Assembly: GCA_031256955.1 (NCBI GenBank)
Contig: JAIRPP010000008.1
Span: 97,472 to 161,471, forward strand
Length of the DNA stretch: 64,000 nt
Direction: 5' to 3'
DNA from: Candidatus Methanoplasma sp.
Lineage (GTDB): Archaea; Thermoplasmatota; Thermoplasmata; Methanomassiliicoccales; Methanomethylophilaceae
The first letter of the stretch is position 1; the number at the start of each line of letters is the position of its first letter. The position numbers and the translations under genes are program-made. Under the pieces are notes generated by a model, which was not told where the DNA came from, did not search any database, and saw nothing but the letters and a program-made list of their open reading frames with translations. Of this stretch, positions 40,501 through 49,800 are shown one piece after another.

Positions 40501-43500
40501 CGTCGCGGAATCCGCGCGGTTGAGGTGGATCGGGCGCTCGGTGGACCCCTTGTACCATATCGTCGGGTTGGGGTAGGCCCCGAAGGTCACCCCGATCCTC
40601 CCGTCGGTCATGACGGACCCGGCGACGCTCAGATAGAGGTCGTAGCTCTCGCCCGCCGTGAAGTGCGCATCCACGCGGCGGGACTCCCCCGCCGCCCCGG
40701 AGACCTCCACCCATTGGGTGGAGGGGTCGGAATACGTCACGGACCCGTCGGTCCTGGACGGCAGGAGGAACTGGAACAGCCCCGATCCCGTCTCCACCGG
40801 CTCGATCCTGACCGAGGTCCCGGCGTCGAATGGCATGGGCGGGACGTCCCCGCGGGATCCGTCCATCAGCGGCCTCCACGGGGCCGACACCAGGCGCACC
40901 GAGCCGTCGCCCGCGAACCCGAGCGCGACGGAGTACGTGTTCTTGGTGTACGTGAAGCTGGCGTAGACGTCGTGGTCCGCGCCGGCGACGCTCTCCTTTA
41001 TGAGGTGCTTCCCGTCGACGAACGGGGAATAGGCGTCGTTGTCTATGAGGTACTGGAGCTTCCCGGTGGATTCGGAGGGATAGAGCAGGACCCCCTTGCC
41101 GACGTCGATCGGTATGCGGCCCATGTAGCGGGGGGCCACGAACACCCTGTCGGGGTCGCCGTCCATGCTGAAGTGTATGAACCCGCCCCCGGAGACGTTG
41201 AGGTCTATGTAATAGACGGACGGGCCGCTGGTGAAGTATATCTCCACGTAGACGTCCGATCCGGGCGCCACCGTGCCCGCGGGCATCGCGTACGTCCCCG
41301 CCCCTCCCGTGGCGTAGCCGTCCATCCAGCTGCCGTTCCTGTCGACGATCCCCTGGAACCGCCCGTCGGCGTGCGCGACGGCGGTTATGGTCGCGTTGGA
41401 CCCGGCGTGCGCCTGCAGGGTGTACTCGCTGATCCCGGACGCCCTTCCCGCGCCGATGGGGCTGGAGAGGGTGCCATTGGAGAACGCCGCCTCCCCGTCG
41501 CCGTAGATCTTGACATGGAGCGTGAATATGTCTCCCGCGTACTCCTCCTCGAACACGGCGACCAGCTCGTGGTCGCCGTCGCCTGCGATGGAGACGGTCG
41601 CATCGTGCACGTCCGAGCCGTCCAGGCGGAACAGGACGAGGTTTCCGTAGCTTTCTCCCGCGGAGAAGCCGCTCCCGTCGTCCAGCCAGAACGCGCGCGG
41701 AGGCCCGCTGTACTGGCCCGCCGCGTAGCCTATGAGGCCTCCGAAGCTGAACTCCACGCTGCCTATCCCCTCGGTGGACACGTCCACCCTGTGAACAGAC
41801 GCGGGATCCTTCGCCGCGGTGAAGTGCGCCTTCACCTCGAAGGAGGACGCGCCCGCCTCGACGGAGTCCCTTATCTGGTCCGAGAGCCTCTGCGGGGATA
41901 TGGCGAGGATGTCGGTCCCCGCCGACTTCAGCCTGTAGGTCTGGAAGTATCCGTCCGAAGGCCCGGACTCGTCGTAGTCGAAGTGTATGGATTCGTGCGG
42001 ATCGATGTATAGGCTCCACGGGGAGCCGCGGTCCATCTCGGCCCACGGGTCCCCCCCTATCTGGAACCTCAGCGCCCCCGAACCCTCCACGGACATGTCC
42101 ACGAGGTACACCTCGTCGAACGTGTCGGTGAACAGGGCGCGGACGCGCTTGCCGTCATAGCTCGGGCCTGTCGCGAACCCGGTCACGCCGGGGGGCGAGG
42201 ACGCGTCTCCCTTGGCCACCGCGCTCCTCTCGCTCTGCCCCTCCGCCCAATCGAGGCGGAAATATTGGAAGTACCCGCCCGCCTCCAGCGCGTCCACCGC
42301 CATGGGCTTGTCGGAATCGGCGCAGATCTCGATCTCGGCCGCGTACCCGGAGTGCGACAGCCTGTTGCCCCACTGGTCCGTGACGACGATCTGCCCGCTG
42401 CCGGCGGAGCTGATGTATATTGAATACGTGTCGGCGGTCTCGGTGAAGTACGCCTTTGCGGAATGGCTCCCGGACCCGCTCACCCTGGCGGACGGGGCCC
42501 CCGGGAAGTCGAACGCGAACTCGCCGTCTAAGACCAGGTACTGGAAGCGGCAGCCGTCCTCGACGTAGCCCATCTCCACGGACTCGTCCGCGTCCATCGG
42601 TATGGCGCGGGAGGCCCCGGGAGACGGGCTGGAATACGCCCCGACCGGGCCGTCCCCGAATCTGAACGTTATCTGCCCCGCCCCCTCCGTGGCCAGGGTC
42701 AGGTAGTTGGGGCTGGCGGCTATGGCGAACGCCGCGTCTATCGAGAGGTATCCCGACAGCGACGACACGGGCACCGTGTCGCTCAGCACGACCGACGGCT
42801 CCGAGACGCCGTCGGAAACGGAGAAGTACTTGAAGTTGCCGCCGTAGCGGCCTATGACCGCGACGTCGTCATCGTCCATGGGCATGGCGCGGGGGACCTG
42901 CCCCCCGTACCTCACGGGGTCGCCGCCGTTGAGGCTCAGAGTGATGTATCCGGCGCCCGTCGCGGAGAGGTACAGGAACCCGTCGGCCTGGTCGGCGTAA
43001 TATATGTCCAAGACGTATTCGGTCCCCGCGGCCGAAGCCCCCCTGCTGAACCCGTCTCCCATGAAGTCGTTCTCGGGCTGCCCCCCGTCCGCGGTCAGGG
43101 AGGCGTATTGGAACTTGTGCAGTATGCTCTCGTAGGCGACGCTGAATGAAGAGTTCAGGTTGACGTACAGGTCCCTGGGCCCCTCCACACTCTCGTCCGG
43201 GTAGCTGGACGTGGAGAGGCGCGCGACCCCCGTCCCGTGGATCCTGACCTTGACGGCGTACACGTCGACCTTGTTGGCGGTGAACAGGGCCTGCACGAAG
43301 TGGTCCGCGTCGTCGTCCAGGGTCAGGGACGGCCCCGGGAAGGACTCGGCGTCGTCCAGGACGAACTGGCGGAAGTATCCCGCGTTCTCGCGCTGCGAGA
43401 GGACCGTCGCCACGCCCCTGTCCACCTTCAGGGCGTACTCGCCGGTGACCTCGAACGCCTCGGAGCCGCCCAGGGAGTACGTGGCGAAGCCGCTCTCGGT

Positions 43501-45096
43501 GGTCTGCATATCCACCGTGTATACGTCGCGCCCCTGCGTGAACCTGACCGTCAGCTCGTACGACCCCGACGCGCCGGGCGCGATCGAATAGGACCTCTCG
43601 TGCACGTACGACGCCGAGCCGTGCACCGCCTTCATGTTCTGGAAGAGGCCCGCCGCGTCCGCCGCCTCCACCGAGGCGGGGGAATCCCTGTCGACGCGCA
43701 GCCTCACCTCCTTGGACGGGGTCGCGTACAGGACCCCCCATCCGGGCACGCTCACTCCGGCGCGGCCGCCGCCCTCGACCTTCACGGAGAGCTCGTAGGT
43801 GTCCGCGGCCGAGGAGAAGTACGCCGCCTCGTCCCAATCCCGGTCTATGCCTTGGATCGATATCTCCCTGACGGGGTCGAAGACGTTCTCCGTGCCCGCG
43901 AACATGGAGTACCTGCCGGAGAGGTCGACGGCCGAGAGGGTTATGGAATCGCCCCTCGTGAGAAGCACCTTGTCGACCGACCCGGGGATGACTGGAGTGG
44001 CGGTGGGGAGGTCGTTGATCGAGATGTCCACGCGGCCGCCGACCGTGGCGGCGACCGTCACCGTGTGCGATTCGGAGGCCTTTGCGAAATACGCCTCCAT
44101 CTCCGTGTCGCCGCCGGCGGTCACGGCGACGTCCTCGTAGTCCCCTATCCCGAGCCACAGGCTGAACGCGTACCCCTGGCTCGCGACCGCCCTGACGTGG
44201 ACGCGGGTCCCGTCCAGGACGGTTATGCCTGATGCGGGGGAGTAGCTGTACCCCCCGTCGGTGGAGAACTCGAAGGATCCTCCCGAGGCGGGATGGGACG
44301 CGGCGGTTATGCGGGAGCCCTTGACGAAGCTCGCGGCCGCCTCCCTGTCCGCGTCCATCTTGAAGGTGGCGCGGGAGTCCTGAGAATTGTCGTATCTGGC
44401 GGCCCAGGAATCGAAGAGATACCCGGACTCCTCGTCCGCGGCGGGGGTGGCGCGGGCGTATATCCCGCCCGGGAGCAGGATCCCCGCGGACGGGTCGGAC
44501 GGCGCGTACGGGACGCCCTTGGCGATCCACGCGCCGTTGGTCACTGCGATGTCTAGAAGGAACGCCCCCGAGCCCGCGGGGGACTCGGTGAGCTTCAAGC
44601 GGTGAGAAGACTGGTCGGAGAACACCGCGCACACGGTGGAGTCGTCGTCCAGGATGAGCTCTCCGGAAACGGGCGACTGCGCCCATCCGAGCCCCGTGGC
44701 CCACAAGGAGAAGGAGTATGATTCGGCGGAGGATGCCGCTATGGTTACCTTGGAGCCTCTCGGCAGCTCTACGGGGCCCTCGTATGCGAAGGCCCCCGCT
44801 ACGCCCGCGACGGAGTATTCGAACGATCCCGAGCCCTCGGGGACGGCGATTATCTTCAGCGTCCTTTTTTCGGACGCGGCGCCTATGAAATCTGACAGGC
44901 CCGCGGCGCCGGCTGACGGAGAGCCCTGGCCCGGCGGATCGGTCGCATCGCCCGCGCCCGCCGAGAGCGCGAGCCCCAGCGCGGATACCGCGAGCAGAGC
45001 CATGGCTATTATCAGCACGTTGCCTTTAGAAAGAGCGGAGAGCGGGCCCAGCCTGCTTTCCGCGTCCCTCCTCCCCCTGATGGAGCGACCTACCAC
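37516..45096 (-). CDS. Giant (2526 aa) repeat surface protein, N-terminal signal/TM and C-terminal TM anchor
   Basis: About two dozen degenerate 85-105 aa repeats (pattern '[ST]xGxGxIxF...G.FQYF...A.F'); last modules like InlB B-repeats ('ASSDQGSTISPSG', 'SGYRFLEWRG'); C-term 'GLAAAALIALAVIALAVLSIAMWKRR'. Confidence 0.85.
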   Translation of the reverse strand: MVGRSIRGRRDAESRLGPLSALSKGNVLIIAMALLAVSALGLALSAGAGDATDPPGQGSPSAGAAGLSDFIGAASEKRTLKIIAVPEGSGSFEYSVAGVAGAFAYEGPVELPRGSKVTIAASSAESYSFSLWATGLGWAQSPVSGELILDDDSTVCAVFSDQSSHRLKLTESPAGSGAFLLDIAVTNGAWIAKGVPYAPSDPSAGILLPGGIYARATPAADEESGYLFDSWAARYDNSQDSRATFKMDADREAAASFVKGSRITAASHPASGGSFEFSTDGGYSYSPASGITVLDGTRVHVRAVASQGYAFSLWLGIGDYEDVAVTAGGDTEMEAYFAKASESHTVTVAATVGGRVDISINDLPTATPVIPGSVDKVLLTRGDSITLSAVDLSGRYSMFAGTENVFDPVREISIQGIDRDWDEAAYFSSAADTYELSVKVEGGGRAGVSVPGWGVLYATPSKEVRLRVDRDSPASVEAADAAGLFQNMKAVHGSASYVHERSYSIAPGASGSYELTVRFTQGRDVYTVDMQTTESGFATYSLGGSEAFEVTGEYALKVDRGVATVLSQRENAGYFRQFVLDDAESFPGPSLTLDDDADHFVQALFTANKVDVYAVKVRIHGTGVARLSTSSYPDESVEGPRDLYVNLNSSFSVAYESILHKFQYASLTADGGQPENDFMGDGFSRGASAAGTEYVLDIYYADQADGFLYLSATGAGYITLSLNGGDPVRYGGQVPRAMPMDDDDVAVIGRYGGNFKYFSVSDGVSEPSVVLSDTVPVSSLSGYLSIDAAFAIAASPNYLTLATEGAGQITFRFGDGPVGAYSSPSPGASRAIPMDADESVEMGYVEDGCRFQYLVLDGEFAFDFPGAPSARVSGSGSHSAKAYFTETADTYSIYISSAGSGQIVVTDQWGNRLSHSGYAAEIEICADSDKPMAVDALEAGGYFQYFRLDWAEGQSERSAVAKGDASSPPGVTGFATGPSYDGKRVRALFTDTFDEVYLVDMSVEGSGALRFQIGGDPWAEMDRGSPWSLYIDPHESIHFDYDESGPSDGYFQTYRLKSAGTDILAISPQRLSDQIRDSVEAGASSFEVKAHFTAAKDPASVHRVDVSTEGIGSVEFSFGGLIGYAAGQYSGPPRAFWLDDGSGFSAGESYGNLVLFRLDGSDVHDATVSIAGDGDHELVAVFEEEYAGDIFTLHVKIYGDGEAAFSNGTLSSPIGAGRASGISEYTLQAHAGSNATITAVAHADGRFQGIVDRNGSWMDGYATGGAGTYAMPAGTVAPGSDVYVEIYFTSGPSVYYIDLNVSGGGFIHFSMDGDPDRVFVAPRYMGRIPIDVGKGVLLYPSESTGKLQYLIDNDAYSPFVDGKHLIKESVAGADHDVYASFTYTKNTYSVALGFAGDGSVRLVSAPWRPLMDGSRGDVPPMPFDAGTSVRIEPVETGSGLFQFLLPSRTDGSVTYSDPSTQWVEVSGAAGESRRVDAHFTAGESYDLYLSVAGSVMTDGRIGVTFGAYPNPTIWYKGSTERPIHLNRADSATVRAEGAQLRFLIRDYVPVPGAGEIALAPGNAYDVRVSAYFADPSTSYSADLSTIGPGIIEYKIGNYEWAEYSSAGDGESRSRLDLVLDVNTGLKVGAMSCDGHFMYFIYNGGLADGSSLTVSTSSSQVAAGTSHSATARFSGRDAYAVELSSTLGGSITYRVDGDPEGEASGFHSKTLFVDRGSDIAIGQRAMRDGTFVWYQFFGEGVRLESDVSGPLSHQSHRIEAVFSPSETFDVVLGTSGSGSITLTLGEYGTLAYKSQSPGDRLTVPVSREWASRIGYAEDGGGFRYFDVSVDGSAQEPRASGFRIDPPAAGSEYLAAASFSEPGGGYSLSLSREGLGRLTFRIGSGSEVSVESAGDSPYLLRLSAGESVEIAQSGRFQYFEVDGDPVAMESLSFSGATTGGHSVAASFSKTAGTHALALRTVGSGYVTLRLDSMGTGKSLAFSSGERAEYVVQIDTHEKVVLGGEGDGEGRFVGIETSLDRYFYLSDSVSMRLGSPCEATAYFTDGSSAERVEVSTIGDGDAIIEISGIPGSARFRSSESEPSRAIYMDSDTVVTVGRANGWFNAFVSGGAVEAVQSKTYDANGGSHSVAVWFSGADPYEALLSTSGGEIEYSLGNGVSGKYSGDGWSLEIGSGEALSLKGAPGGQRLLFFSVTSADGQAVSFGDSMELAGASGDSYAVRAVFAQGSDLKKVAVSHTGQGYVAAGPEGFSPSPVDGEIWVEAGATVCFEAVAAAGSRFEGWAGDAAGKPASFSVAIESDYALSASFGAESTYTPPPVGPSDPVVTYTITASSDQGSTISPSGSVSVRAGRDATFEFSPREGWELRDVIVDGASIVPSESGTYTFSNVRGDHSIEVLSIMTYSSFMVIHTNPDEKGSIEYRIGGGAYVKYVYGERVPMSRGDTVSVRVTPDSGYRFLEWRGTVESESAEIQFTVSESGSVGLIAELEEVGMGHPAWRGLAAAALIALAVIALAVLSIAMWKRREAAMRAK

Positions 45097-45225
45097 GAAT
45101 GATTCCCCCCTGATGAGCGCAGGACCTCTGCGCCGCCCTCTGCGGACGGCGCCCCCGACCAGTCTCGGATTGAAAACGAATCATCAGTATTTAATGCATC
45201 GTCCCGCCCGATGGCGCGGCCGCGA

Positions 45226-46617
45226 TCAGGGGGGGCGGGGGGCCGCGAGGCCCCTCTCCAGGACCTCCCCCTTGTCCACGAGGACGACGCTCCCGTCTCC
45301 CGAGAGGCTGTCGTCGAACCCGGAGACGGAGAACAGCCCGAACCTCACGTCGTACCCGTCTAGCTCCCCGACCGACGCCGCCTTCCTCCTGAGATCGTCG
45401 AGGGCGCGGCGGCCCACGGGCCTGTCCCTATGGTACGCGCACTCGGCGACGAACGCCTTCCTCTCCTCCATATTCAGCGCGACCACGCCTATCTCCATAT
45501 CCCTGTTCCAATATCTCCCGACCCTCTCCGGTGCGAACCCGATGCGCTCGCCCATGCGCCCGGCCAGATCCCTGCAGATCGATTCGAACGCCGGCTGGAC
45601 GTGATCCTCCGCGAAGCGCTCGTCGAACCGGGCCATCGCCCCGCCCGCGTCCCCCAGGGAGAGCTCGGACAGGTGCGGGGAGGCGAAGCGGAGCCAGAAG
45701 AGGGAGAACGCGTCGATTATCTCGTACGACCCTGTCTTGCTCTTCTCGGGGAGCCTCTCCGTGACGGGGACCTCCCTGTTCACGAGGCGCATGTCCGCGA
45801 GCCTCTTGAGGTACGGGGTGACTGTGGTGGCCGGGATCCCGGCGGCGGACGATATGGAGGATATCCTGTCGCGGCCCCCCGCCATCGCGCCCAATATGGA
45901 CATGTACGCCGCCGGCTCCCTGACCTCGCCCCTCAGGAGGGACACGGACGCGTCGAACAGGATCGATCCGGGATCCATGACGTTCGCCTCCACGTTCTCC
46001 CTCAGCGTGGCGCGGTCGAAGCGGGCCATGCGCCCCGGGACCCCTCCGTGGACCGAGTACTCCTCCACGGCGTCCGCATAGCCCCTGCCCCTGCGGGCCT
46101 CCTCGAAGGAGAGCGGGCGCAGCTCGATGCGCTTGTCGAACCTGCCGCACATGGGGCTGTCGTGCCTCTTGTCCACGGAATCCATCCCAGACACGTCGGA
46201 CCCGCACAGGATCAGCATGACGTTTTCGGAAGACAGGGATCCGTCCCATATGCCCTGGAGCCGCGAGAGGAAGGATCTGCTCGAGCGGAACATGTTCTGG
46301 AACTCGTCGATGACCAGGACTTTCTTCCCCTCTCTGGAATCGCAGAAGGCGGAGAAGGCCCTCTTCCAGCCGTCGAATCTGGCCCCCTCCCTGCCTGCGT
46401 ACCTGGACACCGCTTCGGAGAAGCGGGAGAGCAGCATCGGCTCGGTGTGCTCGGAGGCGTAGAAGTACAGCGCGTCCTTGTCGGCTATGAATTCCGTGAT
46501 GAGCCTCGTCTTGCCGACCCCGCGCCTGCCCGTGATCAGGACGAGGGAGCTCTTCTTAGAATACTCCCGGTTAAGGGCCTTCATCTCGAAAGACCTGCCT
46601 ATGAATCCGGGAGCCAT
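45226..46617 (-). CDS. Archaeal-type ATPase with DUF234-like C-terminus (degenerate nuclease motif)
   Basis: 'VLITGRRGVGKTRLITEFIADKDALYFYASE'; 'MEIGVVALNMEERKAFVAECAYH'. Confidence 0.85.
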   Translation of the reverse strand: MAPGFIGRSFEMKALNREYSKKSSLVLITGRRGVGKTRLITEFIADKDALYFYASEHTEPMLLSRFSEAVSRYAGREGARFDGWKRAFSAFCDSREGKKVLVIDEFQNMFRSSRSFLSRLQGIWDGSLSSENVMLILCGSDVSGMDSVDKRHDSPMCGRFDKRIELRPLSFEEARRGRGYADAVEEYSVHGGVPGRMARFDRATLRENVEANVMDPGSILFDASVSLLRGEVREPAAYMSILGAMAGGRDRISSISSAAGIPATTVTPYLKRLADMRLVNREVPVTERLPEKSKTGSYEIIDAFSLFWLRFASPHLSELSLGDAGGAMARFDERFAEDHVQPAFESICRDLAGRMGERIGFAPERVGRYWNRDMEIGVVALNMEERKAFVAECAYHRDRPVGRRALDDLRRKAASVGELDGYDVRFGLFSVSGFDDSLSGDGSVVLVDKGEVLERGLAAPRPP

Positions 46618-46647
46618 GCGCTTCAGATGAGGCGTGGCTATTTAATT

Positions 46648-46690
46648 ATTATCTAAATAATTAATAAATATTATCTTAATTATTATAAGT
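46648..46690. promoter_or_regulatory. ATTATCT(A/T)AA(T/-)ATT-type repeats, period 22 bp, upstream of ATPase
   Basis: ATTATC at 46648 and 46670 in an AT-rich divergent promoter. Confidence 0.45.
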
Positions 46691-46891
46691 TTTCTTATTA
46701 TAATTTTCATTATATTGGCGTCTGTAGAGACCCATCGCATGGACCCAGCGCGTGCCCGCGGCGAGCCGACGGCGCTGAAATCGTAAGAAGCGGATCCAGG
46801 CGGCGCCTCGCGGGCCTTGGCACAATTGAATTATAGGCATGGGGCGATCCAGGCGCGTGCCGGGCGCAGCCCGGCGGGAGAGGGCAGGGAC

Positions 46892-49800
46892 ATGGAGTTC
46901 GCAGACGTTTTGGAGAAGTACCGCATCGAGTCCCGCTCCGAGAGGGACAAGGGGGCGAGGTTCGAGGAGCTGATGGCCAGGTATTTCATGACCGATCCCG
47001 CGTACTCCTCCCGCATAGAGCATTGCTGGACGTGGATGGGCTTCCACGCCCGCGGCGAGTTCGGAGGGCGCGACATAGGCATAGACCTCGTCGCCAAGAC
47101 CAGGGACGGGGAGTACTGGGCGATCCAATGCAAGCTGTACGCCGAGGGGCACACGGTGTCCAAGGCGGACGTGGACACGTTCCTGGCCACCTCGGGAAAG
47201 AGGTTCCGCGACGAGGGCGGAAGGGAGACGGGGTTCTCGCACTGCCTCATAGTGGCCACCACCGATTCCTGGAGCGCGAACGCGAGGGAGGTCTCCGAGA
47301 ACCGCTCCGTGCCCGTCCAATTCATAGGCAGGAGCATACTGGAGGGGGCGCAGGTCGACTGGGGGCTGATGGAGGAGGGGGTCCACGGGCGCGAGGCGAG
47401 GACCGCGAAGCACGAGCTCCGCCCGCACCAGAGGGAGGCGGTGGACAGGGCGCTCGCACACTACTCGATTCGCGACAGGGGGACCATGGTCATGGCCTGC
47501 GGGACCGGGAAGACGTTCGCATCGCTGAAGATAGCCGAAGCCCTCGCCGGAGGGGGGGGGGGCGGAGGGGACTCGGGCCCGAGGGGCGGGTGCGTCCTGT
47601 TCCTGGCCCCGTCCATATCCCTCGTCGGGCAGACGCTGAGGGAGTGGGCCTCTAACTCCGACTTCGTTTTGAACCCCATATGCGTCTGCTCGGACCCCGG
47701 AGTGTCCAAGAAGCGCACGGAAACGGACTTCGGCGAGAGGATAGAGGACCTCGGGATGCCCGCCACCACCGATCCGAAGAGGATCGCGGAGCAGCACGGG
47801 CGCGGGGAGGGGCTGACCGTGGTGTTCTCCACGTACCAGTCCCTGGACGCGGTGGCCGCGGCGCAGGCGATGGGGCTCCCCGAATTCAGCCTGGCGGTGT
47901 GCGACGAGGCCCACAGGACCACCGGCAAGATAATCGAGGGCGAGGACGAGAGCAGCTTCACGAAGATCCACAGCGACTCATCCGTCCGCGCCCGGAAGAG
48001 GCTGTACATGACCGCCACCCCGAGGATATACGGGGTCAAGGGGAAGGAGGACGCTAGGAAGGCCTCCGCGAGCAAGTCCGTCACGGTCGCCCTCTGCTCC
48101 ATGGACGACGAGGAGATCTACGGGGGGGAGTTCTACAACCTGTCCTTCGGGAAGGCGGTGGAGATGGGGCTGCTGTCCGACTACAAGGTGCTGATCCTGA
48201 CCGCCATGGACACGGACGTGCCCGAGCCCATAAGGAGGCAATGGGGCGGCGGCAAGGACATAGACGTGGATTCGGGCTGCAAGATCTGGGGGACCCTCAG
48301 CGCGCTGGCGAAGATCATAGCCAACGACGACTCGGTAAGAGCGGAGGACCCGGGGCCGATGAGGTCCGCGGTGTCGTTCTGCCGCACCATCAGCGATTCG
48401 AAGAGGTACGCGGAGAGGTTCAACGAGATCGCGAAGGCGAGCGGGAGCCCCATCGCGCTGGAGATGAGGCACATAGACGGCGGGATGAACGCGATGGCGC
48501 GCGACGGGCTCATGGGCTGGCTCAAAGGGGGCGGCGAGGGGTGCCGCGCGCTGACGAACGTGAGGTGCCTGAGCGAGGGCGTGGACGTGCCCGCCCTGGA
48601 CGCGGTGGTCTTCATGAGCTCCAAGGGCTCGCTGGTGGACGTGGTCCAGTCTGTGGGCAGGGTCATGAGGAGATCGGAAGGGAAGAGGTTCGGATACGTG
48701 GTGATACCCATAGTCGTGGAGGAGGGGCGGGACGCGGAGGAGGCCCTGGACGACAACAAGATGTACAAGGAGGTCTGGCAGGTCCTGCGCGCGCTCAGGT
48801 CCCACGACGAGAGGATCGAGGCGGAGATCAACGCGATCCAGTACAGGACGGACAACGCGGGCGGGCGCATACGCATAGGCAGGGCCGGCGGGGGCGGGGA
48901 GTGGGGGGGAGACCGCCCATGGGCGCGGGACGGGCAGTGGACGCTGGACGACTTCTCCGGGAAGCTGTACGCGAAGCTGGTCCTGAAGGTCGGGGACAGG
49001 GAGTACATAAGGAGCTGGATGAGCCAGATCTCCGAGGTCATGCCGTCCCTGATCGAAAAGCTGGAGGGGCTGTGCAAGGGGGCGAAGGGGGCAGCGTTCA
49101 AGGAGTACATGGCCGGGCTCAGGTCGTGCGTCAACTACGGCGTGTCCGAGAAAGACGGGATAAACATGCTGGCCCAGCAGATAGTCACCGAGCCCATATT
49201 CGACAGGCTGTTCGGGTCCGACGGGTTCTCGGCGCAGAACCCGGTGTCCAGGACGATCAAGGCCATGCTGGACGGCCTGGGCGGGGAGAGCCTGGGGGAG
49301 ATAGAGAAGGCGCTGGAGAGCTTCCACAGGAGCGTGGAGGACACGCTGGGCAGGATAGACACCGCCCAGGGCAAGCAGAAGGTCGTGACGGAGCTGTACG
49401 AGGGGTTCTTCAAGAAGGCCTTCGGGAAGGACCAGCAGATCAACGGCGTGGTGTACACCCCGCAGGAGATAGTCGACTTCATAATCAGGTCCGCGTCAGA
49501 CGCGCTGAGGAGGGAGTTCGGCATAGACGTGAACGACGCGGGGGTGAACGTGCTCGACCCGTTCACGGGGACGGGGACGTTCATAGCCAGGCTCATAGAG
49601 TCGGGGGCGATATCCAAGGAGAGCCTGGAGAGGAAGTACAGGGAGGAGCTGTTCGCCAACGAGATCACCCTGCTGGCGTACTACATAGCCGCGGTGAACA
49701 TAGAGAACGCCTACGCGGGCGCGATGGGGCTCGGGCAGGGGGAGTACGTTCCGTTCGAGAACATAGTGCTGACGGACACGTTCAACATAGAGGAGATATG

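Noticed and set aside
37630-42012. 1460-aa plus-strand ORF opposite the giant surface protein
   Set aside because: Antisense shadow ORF; the repeat structure is explained by the minus-strand protein.
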